Assembly (NCBI GenBank): GCA_052143835.1
Contig: JBKQRV010000028.1
Location: forward strand, 1-64,000
Source of the DNA: DASPPM01 sp052143835
GTDB lineage: Bacteria; Pseudomonadota; Alphaproteobacteria; JACZXZ01
Direction: 5' to 3'
DNA: 64,000 nt
Shown piece by piece: positions 1 through 8,158 of this stretch. The notes under the pieces were generated by a model. That model saw only the letters and a program-made list of their open reading frames with translations, searched no databases and was not told the DNA's origin. A program made the position numbers and the translations under genes. Each line of letters starts with the position of its first letter. The first letter of the stretch is position 1.

Positions 1-2
1 GC

Positions 3-125
3 CCACTCGCCTTCGCCAGACTGGTCCGCGCCAACCTGATGCACCGCAGACGCATCGATCGCCTACTCCATCGAGAGCCACCTCCCATACTCAATACCGA
101 GCAAATGGCGCTCCAATGGAACTGA
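3..125 (+). CDS. C-terminal fragment of an unidentified protein (partial, 5' end outside window)
   Basis: An open frame enters from the left edge and ends at a TGA at 123-125, giving about 40 residues rich in Arg and Leu with a Pro-rich stretch before the end. The composition resembles the tail of some transposases, but no diagnostic motif is visible and I do not recognise the family. It may equally be a chance frame. Confidence 0.2.
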   Translation, partial: PLAFARLVRANLMHRRRIDRLLHREPPPILNTEQMALQWN

Positions 126-303
126 AATCTAAACCGGACAGCCGTGGGCCAAGCCCGCGCATGACGAGGCACTGGAACCAACTGTTAGGGCCACTACACC
201 GGGAGAAGCGGCGTCCCGAATAGGGTCGTCATCCGCCGGTTGGACGAGCATTCCCGTGCCCGTCGAGGCGCTTTCAGAGAAGTCTGCATAAAAATCCCAT
301 GAT

Positions 304-334
304 GCCGGCGATACCGGCCTTTTCCGGCTTTTTT
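304..334 (+). terminator. putative Rho-independent terminator
   Basis: GCCGG (304-308) can pair with CCGGC at 314-318 or at 324-328, and the second pairing is followed directly by six T residues (329-334). It would end transcription coming from the left edge. The rest of 126-426 shows no gene I can support. Confidence 0.4.
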
Positions 335-426
335 ATGGAGCGCTGGCGACCTTCGTCTCGAATTTTTATGCGCGCCGGACCTAATCTTCGTCGAGATGGA
401 CCAGGATCTGGGGGCGGGAGGCGGCC

Positions 427-645
427 ATGCACGGCACATCGGACATGCACTATCGGAACGCCGCGCATGGCTCCTTCGTGCGCGGCGACCATAGCCGGGC
501 GAGGGATCTTTTCGACGGTCCCGATCTCGAGAATCCCGAGCTTTCCCAGGCCGCGATGCTGCGCGAGCTCGCCTGGCTGCTGGCCGGCTGCGCCGCCGTC
601 GTCGTCGCGGTCCACGTCCTCGGCACGCTGCTCTCTCTACCTTAG
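427..645 (+). CDS. small single-pass membrane protein, function unknown
   Basis: 72 residues. The first 45 are polar, with several His and Asp, and are followed by one clear hydrophobic helix (about residues 46-69, Ala/Val/Leu rich) ending two residues before the stop. This suggests a tail-anchored inner-membrane protein. A purine-rich GGGGCGGGAGGCGG stretch just before the ATG can act as ribosome binding site. The gene is 63 bp upstream of a second small membrane protein on the same strand, so the two may be co-transcribed. I do not recognise the family. Confidence 0.45.
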   Translation: MHGTSDMHYRNAAHGSFVRGDHSRARDLFDGPDLENPELSQAAMLRELAWLLAGCAAVVVAVHVLGTLLSLP

Positions 646-708
646 GAGGCGGCGTTGGGCCGCACGGGATCGAGCGGATCGCCCAAGGAACGGAGCAGGT
701 GTTAAGCG

Positions 709-990
709 ATGCAATCCAAATTCGCGCTCAGCCTCGGTCTCGATCCGCAATCGAGCCATGTGCTGCGGCGCTTCGTCATTGTGCTTGCCTTCATGCTGGC
801 CTGGGCGATCGCCGCGAGCCCGCAGCATCCGCTCGAGGCATTGGTATTGATGAGCGCCGCCGTTGCCGCCGTCATGGACGGCGTGATCGCACTCCTCCGG
901 CGCGACGGCGTCAACGCCGCCGTCCTCAACTATTGGGACAGCACCTGCGGCTTCTTCGCGGTCAATTGCCTCATGCGCGGATTGACGTAA
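709..990 (+). CDS. small two-helix membrane protein, function unknown
   Basis: 93 residues with two predicted membrane helices, about residues 20-37 and 44-64, the second carrying a Met-Asp-Gly. The tail (residues 75-93) has two Cys. The ATG follows an AGCAGG purine stretch. It lies between another small membrane protein and the ZIP-like permease on the same strand, so a link to membrane transport is possible but only inferred from position. No family recognised. Confidence 0.5.
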   Translation: MQSKFALSLGLDPQSSHVLRRFVIVLAFMLAWAIAASPQHPLEALVLMSAAVAAVMDGVIALLRRDGVNAAVLNYWDSTCGFFAVNCLMRGLT

Positions 991-1038
991 GCGCGTTTTC
1001 ATGCGGCAATCGAGCTCCTTCGCCCCTGAGGAGCGATC

Positions 1039-1107
1039 ATGACTTCATCCGCCGAATCCGCGGCACCCGACGGCCGGCGCATCGCCGCGGCCGCAAAGGC
1101 TTCATGA
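1039..1107 (+). CDS. candidate 22-residue leader peptide coupled to the ZIP-like permease gene
   Basis: An ATG preceded by a good Shine-Dalgarno (AGGAG at 1028-1033) opens a 22-codon frame, Ala/Arg rich, whose TGA overlaps the ATG of the permease gene in an ATGA at 1104-1107. The downstream start has no good ribosome site of its own, so translation would reach it by coupling. It could be a true leader peptide, or the leader may mark a misplaced start or a sequence error joining both frames. Confidence 0.35.
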   Translation: MTSSAESAAPDGRRIAAAAKAS

Positions 1108-2435
1108 GTACCGCCGCCGAGGTCGCCCTCGTCTCGCTCGTGGGGCTCGGCACCACCTCCTCGGCGCTAGGCGGTGCCGCGATCGGCCTCTATCTCCCGC
1201 TCTCGAAGCGGGTGCTCGCCTGCGTGCTGGCGTTCTCCGCGGGCGCACTCATCAGCGCGCTCGCCATCGAGCTCGCCTTTGAAGGTGCTGAAGAGCTCCA
1301 TCGCTTGGGTTTCGGCACTGGGCTCGCCTGGGCGTTCGTGGGCGGCGGGTTCGCCGTCGGCGCCGTCTTCTATTACTGCGCCTCGCTCGTTCTCGAGAAG
1401 AACGGCGGCGCCGTGCGTTATCAGACGCGCTTCCGCGAGTACGCGCGCGAGCGCAAGCGCGAGGAGGCGAGGGAGACCATCGCACTCTTGTCGCGCTGCG
1501 ATCTCCTGCGGCACCTGCCGGCGGATGAGGTGGAGCAGATTCTGCCTTGCCTGCGCAGCCGCCATCTCGGCGCAGGCGAGATCCTGTTCCGCGCAGGCGA
1601 TCCCGGTGACGCGCTCTTCATCGTCGCGCGGGGAAACGTCGAGGTCCTCATCGCTGCCGAGCCGGGCGAAAGCGGAGCCGAGCACAGGCTCGCCGAGCTC
1701 GCGCCGGGACAGGCGTTCGGCGAGATGGCGCTCTTGAGCGGGGGCCCGCGCACCGCCACCGTGAGATCCTTGGGCGAGGTCGATCTCCTGGAGATCGACC
1801 GCAAGGATTTCGAGCAGCTCATGGCGGGCGACGCGCGGATCGCGGACGCCGTGGAGCGGCTGAGCCACGGCCGCGCCATAACCAATCTCAGCGCCGGCGG
1901 CCCCAACCCCGCGACGTGGGCAAGGATCGCGAGGGGAAGCCTCGAGCACTTGAGCCGCAGCGAGGCCGACAAGATCCTCAGCGAGGCGAGTCACGGCTCC
2001 GGCCTCGCCATCGTGCTCGGCAACATCCTCGATACCATCCCGGGATGTCTCGTGATCGGCGCCAAGTTCAGCGGGCTCGGCAGCCTCTCGCTCACCCTGA
2101 TCTCGGGCATGTTTCTCGGCGGCATCCCGGAGGCTGCGGCGAGTGCCGCCATGCTGCGCAAGGCGGGCTACCGCCCCAACGCCATCTTCGGCCTATGGTC
2201 GACCGTCCTCATAGCCGGCGTGGTTGCGGCGGCTTGCGGCAAGCTGTTCATCGGCAGCTCCGAGTCGGAGCTCGCGATATTCGCGCAAGCGCTCGCAGGT
2301 GGTGCGGTTCTGGCACTCATCTCCCACGCCATGATTCCGGAGTCGATCGACGAGGGCGGCTCGCTGGTCGTGCTGCCGACCGTCGCGGGCTTCCTCTTCG
2401 CCCTCTACTTGGCGCTCGCGGAAGCCTTCGTCTGA
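1104..2435 (+). CDS. ZIP-family-like membrane protein with an internal cyclic-nucleotide-binding domain
   Basis: 443 residues. Three N-terminal helices (about 8-30, 36-58, 72-95) are followed by a soluble insert, then four or five C-terminal helices (about 298-320, 325-350, 360-380, 390-412, 422-441). The insert (about 130-255) is a cyclic-nucleotide-binding domain with the phosphate-cassette pattern FGEMALLSGGPRTATV (206-221). Conserved ZIP-like positions are seen in the C-terminal half: HGSG and N..D..P around 298-313, GGIPEA (339-344) and SHAMIPES (407-414). The His-Asn-x-Pro-Glu metal motif is only partly kept, so metal transport is not certain. A plausible role is a permease gated by cAMP, c-di-AMP or a related ligand. 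An in-frame extension upstream to 699 exists but lacks family likeness, so I took the ATG that overlaps the leader peptide. Confidence 0.75.
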   Translation: MSTAAEVALVSLVGLGTTSSALGGAAIGLYLPLSKRVLACVLAFSAGALISALAIELAFEGAEELHRLGFGTGLAWAFVGGGFAVGAVFYYCASLVLEKNGGAVRYQTRFREYARERKREEARETIALLSRCDLLRHLPADEVEQILPCLRSRHLGAGEILFRAGDPGDALFIVARGNVEVLIAAEPGESGAEHRLAELAPGQAFGEMALLSGGPRTATVRSLGEVDLLEIDRKDFEQLMAGDARIADAVERLSHGRAITNLSAGGPNPATWARIARGSLEHLSRSEADKILSEASHGSGLAIVLGNILDTIPGCLVIGAKFSGLGSLSLTLISGMFLGGIPEAAASAAMLRKAGYRPNAIFGLWSTVLIAGVVAAACGKLFIGSSESELAIFAQALAGGAVLALISHAMIPESIDEGGSLVVLPTVAGFLFALYLALAEAFV

Positions 2436-2838
2436 TCGCCCGGTTGGCGCCGCCGCCGTCGCGGCGGCGGCCGCGCGGCAGGCGCTTGTGCCGCCGCCCG
2501 GTAACGGCAAATCAGCGTCCGGTCCGGCGCGCATCACGGACGCAAGTCACACATCGCGCCAAGTCCGAGACGTGCCCAAAGTGTGACAGTTCACACATGT
2601 CTGCGAGGAGTCGGATACTGCCCCGTGAGCAGATCTCGGTCGGCTTGCCCAACAGCTCCCCTCGTGTGCCGGCTCGGCGCCGACGGCAAGGAGATTCCGG
2701 CGCTGCCCGTTCCCGTCGTTGCCGAGGATTGCCTTCTGAGATAGCCTGCGCTTGGCGAGGCTAATCTTTGGCATGGCTCGCGCCGACCGCGCAGCTGCGC
2801 TACCCGGCCTCAGACGAAATCAAGAGACAAGGACCCAC
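2436..2838. other. gene-free gap with a 6-4-6 palindrome
   Basis: No convincing gene. Positions 2581-2596 read GTGTGACAGTTCACAC, a perfect 6-4-6 dyad resembling half-sites of regulators such as GntR or CRP types. It lies about 240 bp before the next plus-strand gene and may be its operator. Confidence 0.3.
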
Positions 2839-2841
2839 GTG

Positions 2842-3546
2842 GTGACAACGACCAGTCCCGATCTCAAGGCCCACGCGGCTGGCGCCGTGCTGGCGATATG
2901 GACCGACATCGCGCCGGAGCTCGAGGCCGATTTCAACGAGTGGTACTGGCGCGAGCATGTGCCCGAGCGGCTTGCCGTGCCCGGCTTCCGCCGCGGCCGG
3001 CGCTACCGCGCCGGCGCCGGAGCGCCGCGGTACTTTGCCTGCTATGAGCTCGATTCCATCGGTATTCTCGGCAGTCCTGCCTATCTCGAGCGGCTCGATA
3101 ATCCGACGGCTTGGACACGCCGCGTGATGCCCGGCTTTCGCAATACCACGCGCGCGCCAATGCGGGTCGTCACGACGCTCGGTCGCATGTCGGGCGCTGT
3201 CGCGCTGACCGTGCGCATAACACCGGCCGAAGACCGACGCGCCGATCTCGAGGCCCATCTGCGGCGCTCCGTCCTGCCCGCGCTTCACGCCCGTCCGGGC
3301 ATCGTTCGAGTTCAGCACTGGCAGGCGGAGCCGGTGACGGCGCGGCCGACGAATGAGGCCGCAATGCGCGGCGGCAGCGATGGAACCTGCGACTGGGCCG
3401 TGATCATCGAGGGAGCAAGGCCCGAAGACCTCGAGGCAATCCGGGATGAGCTCGTCGCCGCGAGCTCGCCCCTCGTCGCGGGTACGACGCGGCCGCCTCT
3501 CGCTGCCACCTATAACTTGCTCTGCAGTCTGGAGGCGGGCGCGTGA
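2842..3546 (+). CDS. dimeric alpha/beta-barrel (EthD/ABM-like) protein
   Basis: About 234 residues from a GTG preceded by AAGGA at 2829-2833. A second GTG at 2839 is also possible, while the ATG at 2752 would add a non-homologous leader. The sequence has two similar halves: the first with FNEWYWREHVPERLAVPGFRRGRRY and FACYELD, the second starting near residue 115 with VALTVRITPAED and ending at the C-terminus. This is the pattern of tandem ferredoxin-like (dimeric alpha/beta-barrel) domains. Such proteins act in breakdown of small organic molecules or are of unknown role. It sits 172 bp upstream of an FAD-dependent dehydrogenase, hinting at a shared catabolic route. Confidence 0.6.
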   Translation: MTTTSPDLKAHAAGAVLAIWTDIAPELEADFNEWYWREHVPERLAVPGFRRGRRYRAGAGAPRYFACYELDSIGILGSPAYLERLDNPTAWTRRVMPGFRNTTRAPMRVVTTLGRMSGAVALTVRITPAEDRRADLEAHLRRSVLPALHARPGIVRVQHWQAEPVTARPTNEAAMRGGSDGTCDWAVIIEGARPEDLEAIRDELVAASSPLVAGTTRPPLAATYNLLCSLEAGA

Positions 3547-3718
3547 GGACGCGGTCGTCCGGCTCTGCGGCGCATGGCCGCCGCCCATACTCGCGATGAC
3601 GACAAGATCAGATCGCGCCGTTCTTTGAGCAAGGACGCGCCGGTTTCTCGCCCGGTCCGGTGCAGCGGCGCGGTTCGCTCGGTTCCGCCATTCGCCGGAC
3701 CGCATCGTCATTGCCTTC

Positions 3719-5263
3719 GTGCCTGACTATTCGGTAGACACAGGCGTCCAGATGACGGAAGTCCCCGCAATCGGCGCAGAAGGCTTCGATGTCGTCGTCC
3801 TCGGCGGCGGCGGCGCCGGCCTCGCGGCCGCCATCGCCGCGCGCGAGACCGGCCGGAGCGTGGCACTCTTGGAGAAGAACGCGGCACTCGGCGGCTCGAC
3901 GGCTTGGTCGATCGGTTCCTTGACCGCGACCGGCACGCCTCACCAGCGCCGCCGCCGCATCGACGACAATCCGCGCGACCACTGGGCGGACATGGCGCTG
4001 TTCGCCGACGCGTCACTCGCCGCGCGCGACAACGATGAGCTGCGCCGCATCCTCTGCGACGAAGTGCCGGAGGCGTTTCGCTGGCTGCTGTCGCTCGGCG
4101 TGCGCTTCACCGGGCCGATGCCGGAGCCGCCGCATCGCAAGCCGCGCATGCACAACGTTCTGCCGAACGCGCGCGCCTATATCTATCACCTCGAGCGGCG
4201 CGCGCGGCGCCTCGGCGTCGAAATCCGGCTCGCGACGCGCGCCGATGCCTTGGTAACCGAAGGCGAGCGCGTCGTCGCGCTCGATTGCGAGACCGCGCTT
4301 GGTCGCCGGCGCTTTCTTGCGCGAGCCGGCATCGTGCTGGCGGCGGGCGACTTCACCAACAGCCCCGAGCTCAAGGCCGAATTCATGGGCGCGCAAGAGG
4401 CCAAGGTCGAGGCCGTCAATCCCACCGCCACCGGCGATGGCCAGCGTCTCGCGCTGCGGCTTGGCGCCCGCATCCTCAACGGCGATCTCGCCCTTGGGCC
4501 GGAGATCCGATTCATTGCGCCGACGCGCCCTACTCTGGCGCTCCGCCTGCCGCCCTGGCGCGCGCTCGCCGCCGTCATAGAGTGGTCGCTCGACCACGTG
4601 CCACCCGCGATCCTGCGGCCGTTCATGATGGGATTCCTGACCACGGCCCTCGCACCCTCGCCGACGCTGTTCGAGCATGGCGCGATCTTGGTCAACAAGA
4701 GCGGTGGGCGCTTCTGCGAGGAGCGCGACCGGCCGGCCTATGCGCTGCCGGACCAACCCGACAAGGTCGGCTACATCGTCATCGACGGCCGCATCGCCAG
4801 GCTGTTCTCGGCTTGGCCGCATTTCGTATCGACGGCACCAGGCGTCGCCTACGCCTACATCCCCGACTATCGCCGCAACCGCCCGGACGTCTACGCCGAG
4901 GCCCCGACGCTCGACGCATTGGCAAGGCTGCTCGGATTCGACCCGGCGGTGCTGGCGCGGAGCGTGGCCGCGACGCACGCGGCGCCCGGCACAAACGCGC
5001 CGCCGCTGCCAGCACTCGCCGAGACGCCCTTCATAGCACTCGGTCCGGTGAAGTCGGTCTTCGTCCACAACGAGGGCGGGCTGGCGGTGGACGCGAGCCA
5101 TCGCGTGCTGGGCCGCGGCGACAAGCCGATTCCGGGACTCTACGCCGCCGGCGCCACGGGCCAGGGCGGGCTGTTGCTCAAGGGCCATGGCCACCATCTG
5201 GCCTGGGCATTCGTCTCGGGACGGCGGGCCGGACGCATCGCCGCGACTGCGGCGGGCGTCTAG
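3719..5263 (+). CDS. FAD-dependent oxidoreductase of the fumarate reductase / 3-ketosteroid dehydrogenase flavoprotein type
   Basis: 514 residues. Residues 24-52 form an FAD-binding Rossmann fold (VVVLGGGGAGLAAAI, then Glu at the end of strand 2). The family C-terminal FAD-closing segment is present (GLYAAGATGQGG, then GHHLAWAFVSGRRAG). The fold is that of soluble fumarate reductases, urocanate reductase and Delta1-ketosteroid dehydrogenases, and the exact substrate cannot be read. The called start is GTG 3719; the ATG at 3752 is equally good and lies nearer the fold. Its upstream neighbour is a dimeric alpha/beta-barrel protein, and a convergent LysR gene follows 30 bp downstream. Confidence 0.75.
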   Translation: MPDYSVDTGVQMTEVPAIGAEGFDVVVLGGGGAGLAAAIAARETGRSVALLEKNAALGGSTAWSIGSLTATGTPHQRRRRIDDNPRDHWADMALFADASLAARDNDELRRILCDEVPEAFRWLLSLGVRFTGPMPEPPHRKPRMHNVLPNARAYIYHLERRARRLGVEIRLATRADALVTEGERVVALDCETALGRRRFLARAGIVLAAGDFTNSPELKAEFMGAQEAKVEAVNPTATGDGQRLALRLGARILNGDLALGPEIRFIAPTRPTLALRLPPWRALAAVIEWSLDHVPPAILRPFMMGFLTTALAPSPTLFEHGAILVNKSGGRFCEERDRPAYALPDQPDKVGYIVIDGRIARLFSAWPHFVSTAPGVAYAYIPDYRRNRPDVYAEAPTLDALARLLGFDPAVLARSVAATHAAPGTNAPPLPALAETPFIALGPVKSVFVHNEGGLAVDASHRVLGRGDKPIPGLYAAGATGQGGLLLKGHGHHLAWAFVSGRRAGRIAATAAGV

Positions 5264-5293
5264 ATCGCGTCCGCCCGCAAGCAAACTCGTGTT

Positions 5294-6187
5294 TCAGCCT
5301 CGGTAGCGCAACGCATCGACCAGCAAGCCGAACGCCGGCGTGGGCTGCCGGCGGCTCGGGTAGTAGAGGTGATAGCCTGAGAAGGGCGGAGACCAATCGG
5401 CGAGCACTCGGATGAGCCTTCCGTCGCCGAGGTGCGTCTCTACTTGATCCTCCGGCAGATACGCCAGGCCGAACCCGGCGAGCGCCGCGTTCAGTCTCAA
5501 GGCGATGTTGTTGAAGACCAGCGGCCCTTCGACCCGAACTCTCAGCTCGCGCCCGCGTTTCTCGAATTCCCATGCGTAGAGCCCGCCGTAGGTCGGCAAG
5601 CGGAGATTGATGCAGTCGTGGGCTGTAAGGTCCTGCGGCTTCTTCGGCCTCGGCCGTCTTGCAAAGTACGAAGGCGCTCCGACGACGGCCATGCGCATGT
5701 CCGGCCCGATGCGCACGGCGATCATGTCCTTCGCCACCTGCTCGCCCAGGCGAACGCCGGCGTCATAGCGCTCCGCGACGATGTCAGTCAGGCCATAGTC
5801 GATGATGAGTTCCACCTTGATGTCGGGGTAGTGCGGCAGCAGCCTCACCAGGGCAGGCCAGAGGATCGCCTCGGCGGCGTGCTCACCTGCCGTGATGCGG
5901 ATGGTGCCGGCGGGCTTGTCGCGGAGCTCGCTCAGGGCGGCCAGCTCGGCGTCGATCTCATCGAGGCGCGGACCCACGGAGCGGAGCAGCCGTTCGCCCG
6001 CTTCCGTCGGCGCGACGCTACGGGTCGTGCGGGTCAAGAGCCGGAGCCCGAGCCGCTCTTCGAGTCCACGGATGGTGTGGCTGAGCGCCGATTGAGAGAC
6101 ACCGAGCTTCGCTGCAGCCCTGGTGAAGCTACGCGCTCTCGCCACGGCAAGGAAAGCGAGGAGGTCGTTGGCGTTCGGGCGGGACAT
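5294..6187 (-). CDS. LysR-family transcriptional regulator
   Basis: 297 residues. The N-terminal winged helix-turn-helix (about 5-63) has the typical FLAVARARSFTRAAAKLGVS and SALSHTIRGLEERLG segments, and a periplasmic-binding-like effector domain covers about 90-295. It is divergent from a cupin/aldo-keto reductase operon, the usual arrangement for a LysR protein that controls its neighbour and itself. Its start codon lies only 2 bp from a perfect 15-bp palindrome, and a TATAAT on its strand lies at 6217-6222, so its own transcript should have a very short leader. The inducer is unknown. Confidence 0.88.
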   Translation of the reverse strand: MSRPNANDLLAFLAVARARSFTRAAAKLGVSQSALSHTIRGLEERLGLRLLTRTTRSVAPTEAGERLLRSVGPRLDEIDAELAALSELRDKPAGTIRITAGEHAAEAILWPALVRLLPHYPDIKVELIIDYGLTDIVAERYDAGVRLGEQVAKDMIAVRIGPDMRMAVVGAPSYFARRPRPKKPQDLTAHDCINLRLPTYGGLYAWEFEKRGRELRVRVEGPLVFNNIALRLNAALAGFGLAYLPEDQVETHLGDGRLIRVLADWSPPFSGYHLYYPSRRQPTPAFGLLVDALRYRG

Positions 6188-6225
6188 TCATGAAACCATT
6201 TCATAGGTTCATGCAAATTATACCA
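6188..6225. promoter_or_regulatory. divergent promoter and LysR operator
   Basis: ATGAAACCATTTCAT (6190-6204) is a perfect 6-3-6 dyad of the kind LysR regulators bind. Overlapping it, the minus strand has a perfect TATAAT (6217-6222) for the regulator, and the plus strand has TTATAC (6218-6223) for the cupin operon. Binding would affect both promoters. Confidence 0.55.
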
Positions 6226-6313
6226 TCTAATCGGATGCCGTCGCGCCCCTTAGATTCACCACCGCAAGCAGTCGCCGACACCGACGCCGCCGGCGCGATC
6301 AAGGAGAGACGCA

Positions 6314-6709
6314 ATGGAGATCAGGCGAAGCGGCTCGCAACCGTCCGGCAAGGGACCGGCCGAATATTTCACCGGCACGGTTCGCGTCGACCCGCTTTTC
6401 CAGGCGGACGCTCCGGCGCGCGCGCTCGGCGCCACGGTCACATTCGAGCCGGGCGCCCGGACGGCGTGGCACTCCCACCCGTTGGGGCAAACCCTGATCG
6501 TGACGGCCGGTTGCGGCCGGGTGCAGCGATGGGGCGGCCCCGTCGAGGAGATCCGGCCCGGCGACGTGGTCTGGATTCCGCCCGGCGAGAAGCACTGGCA
6601 TGGCGCCACGGCGACCACGGCCATGAGCCACATCGCCATCGTGGAACAGCTCAACGGTAAAAGCGCCGACTGGATGGAAAAGGTCAGCGACGACCCGCAC
6701 CGCGCCTGA
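6314..6709 (+). CDS. cupin-domain protein
   Basis: 131 residues, one cupin barrel. Motif 1 carries His53, His55 and Gln59 (WHSHPLGQT) and motif 2 has His94/His96 (PPGEKHWHGA), enough for a metal site. Such small cupins are commonly found beside aldo-keto reductases under LysR control and are annotated as carboxymuconolactone-associated or quercetinase-like, though their substrate is unknown. AAGGAGAGACGC precedes the ATG. It is the first gene of the operon with the aldo-keto reductase 35 bp downstream. Confidence 0.8.
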   Translation: MEIRRSGSQPSGKGPAEYFTGTVRVDPLFQADAPARALGATVTFEPGARTAWHSHPLGQTLIVTAGCGRVQRWGGPVEEIRPGDVVWIPPGEKHWHGATATTAMSHIAIVEQLNGKSADWMEKVSDDPHRA

Positions 6710-6744
6710 CGGCCTCGCGACCGTATGTCGAAGGAGAAAGAACA

Positions 6745-7740
6745 ATGCAAAAGCGCAAACTCGGAAAGAGCGGCCTGGAAGTATCGGCCATCGGACTCGG
6801 CTGCATGGGGATGACCTTTTCCTACGGCCCGCCGGCAGACAGAAACGAGATGATTTCGCTCATCCGGACGGCCGTCGAACGCGGCGTCACGTTCTTCGAT
6901 ACGGCTGAAGTGTACGGCCCCTTCAACAACGAAGAGCTCGTGGGCGAAGCGCTTGCCCCGTTCAAGGGCAAGGTGGTGATCGCCACCAAGTTCGGGTTCG
7001 AGCTCGATCCCAAGGGCGGGCCGCAATGGGTTGGGCTGAACAGCCGGCCGGAGCACATCAAGCAGGTGACCGAAGGCTCGCTCAAGCGGCTCAAGGTCGA
7101 CGCCATTGACCTCTTCTATCAGCATCGCGTTGATCCCGCCGTGGCCATCGAAGATGTCGCCGGAGCGGTGAAGGACCTGATCGAGGAAGGCAAGGTCAAG
7201 CACTTCGGTCTTTCCGAGGCCGGCGCGCGGACCATCCGTCGCGCCCATGCCGTCCAGCCGGTCACAGCACTCCAGAGCGAATATTCGTTGTGGACCAGAA
7301 CTCCCGAAAGCGAAGTGCTGCCGACGGTCGAGGAGCTCGGCATCGGCTTCGTTCCCTACAGCCCGCTCGGCAAGGGCTTCCTCACGGGCAAGATGACCGA
7401 AAGCACCAAGTTCGACAGCTCCGATTTCCGCAGCATCCTCCCTCGATTCACGCCGGAGGCGCTGAAGGCGAACCGGGCTCTGATCGATCTGCTTGGCACG
7501 ATCGCGGCGCGGAAGAAGGCGACGCCCGCCCAGATCGCGCTCGCTTGGCTGCTGGCGCAGAAGCCGTGGATCGTTCCCATCCCCGGCACGACGAAGCCGA
7601 AGCGGCTGGAGGAGAACATCGGAGCGGCCGCCGTCGAGCTTACCGCCGGCGATCTTCGTGAGATCGAGCGCGCGGCCGCGAGCATCACGATCCTGGGTGC
7701 CCGGTATCCCGAAAAGCTGGAGAAACTGACGGGTCTCTGA
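6745..7740 (+). CDS. aldo/keto reductase
   Basis: 331 residues, full length for the family (AKR13-like). The catalytic tetrad is visible: Asp52 and Tyr57 in FFDTAEVYG, Lys82 in IATKFG, His127 in FYQHRVDP. The C-terminal NADPH-binding segment reads PIPGTTKPKRLEENIGAA. It should reduce an aldehyde or ketone with NADPH in the cytoplasm. Strong AAGGAGAAAG ribosome site. It lies in the cupin operon, controlled most likely by the divergent LysR protein, and is followed by a broken NADP oxidoreductase gene. Confidence 0.9.
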   Translation: MQKRKLGKSGLEVSAIGLGCMGMTFSYGPPADRNEMISLIRTAVERGVTFFDTAEVYGPFNNEELVGEALAPFKGKVVIATKFGFELDPKGGPQWVGLNSRPEHIKQVTEGSLKRLKVDAIDLFYQHRVDPAVAIEDVAGAVKDLIEEGKVKHFGLSEAGARTIRRAHAVQPVTALQSEYSLWTRTPESEVLPTVEELGIGFVPYSPLGKGFLTGKMTESTKFDSSDFRSILPRFTPEALKANRALIDLLGTIAARKKATPAQIALAWLLAQKPWIVPIPGTTKPKRLEENIGAAAVELTAGDLREIERAAASITILGARYPEKLEKLTGL

Positions 7741-7796
7741 CCGCCAAAAGGACCAGGCCGGCACAAGGCGCGCCATCGTATCCAGGGAGGAGCCGC

Positions 7797-7913
7797 ATGC
7801 GGGTCGGCATTCTCGGTTCGGGATCGATGGGCGGCAAGCTCGGGACGCTCGCCGATCCGATTTTCACCGCAGCGGGGAGCGACAACAAGGCAAGGCCGCA
7901 CGCGCGCCGCTGA
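7797..7913 (+). pseudogene. truncated NADP-binding oxidoreductase (F420-dependent reductase-like)
   Basis: A well-placed ribosome site (AGGGAGGAG) precedes an ATG. The first 18 residues (MRVGILGSGSMGGKLGTL) are the Rossmann start of the NADPH/F420 oxidoreductase family, normally about 200 residues. After that the frame loses family likeness and stops at residue 38. A deletion has removed nearly the whole gene. It was probably the third gene of the LysR-controlled operon. Confidence 0.5.
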
Positions 7914-8158
7914 CTCCCGCTCAACCAATTTACCGCTCGGCGGGAAATGCCGCTTTTCTACTGAGTCGCCTTTTCCTCCGGCCAGCGATCGGCAAAGCCT
8001 GGCGGAGTCCGCTAACCGGGCAGGACCGGACCTCTAGCCAGCATGCCCGCACGGCCGCTCATGACCCACAACTGACATACGACGCACGCTCAAGCACAAC
8101 GTCTTTAATGTGCAATCTTCTTATGCGGCACCCCCCGCCTTCGTCCAGACAGCCTGCC

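Noticed and set aside
5439..5452. TTGATCCTCCGGCA string as a possible FNR/FixK site
   Set aside because: Inside the LysR coding sequence and without the right-hand TCAA half.
6256..7776. 506-codon minus-strand frame across the cupin and aldo-keto reductase genes
   Set aside because: No family likeness, while both plus-strand genes have complete active sites.
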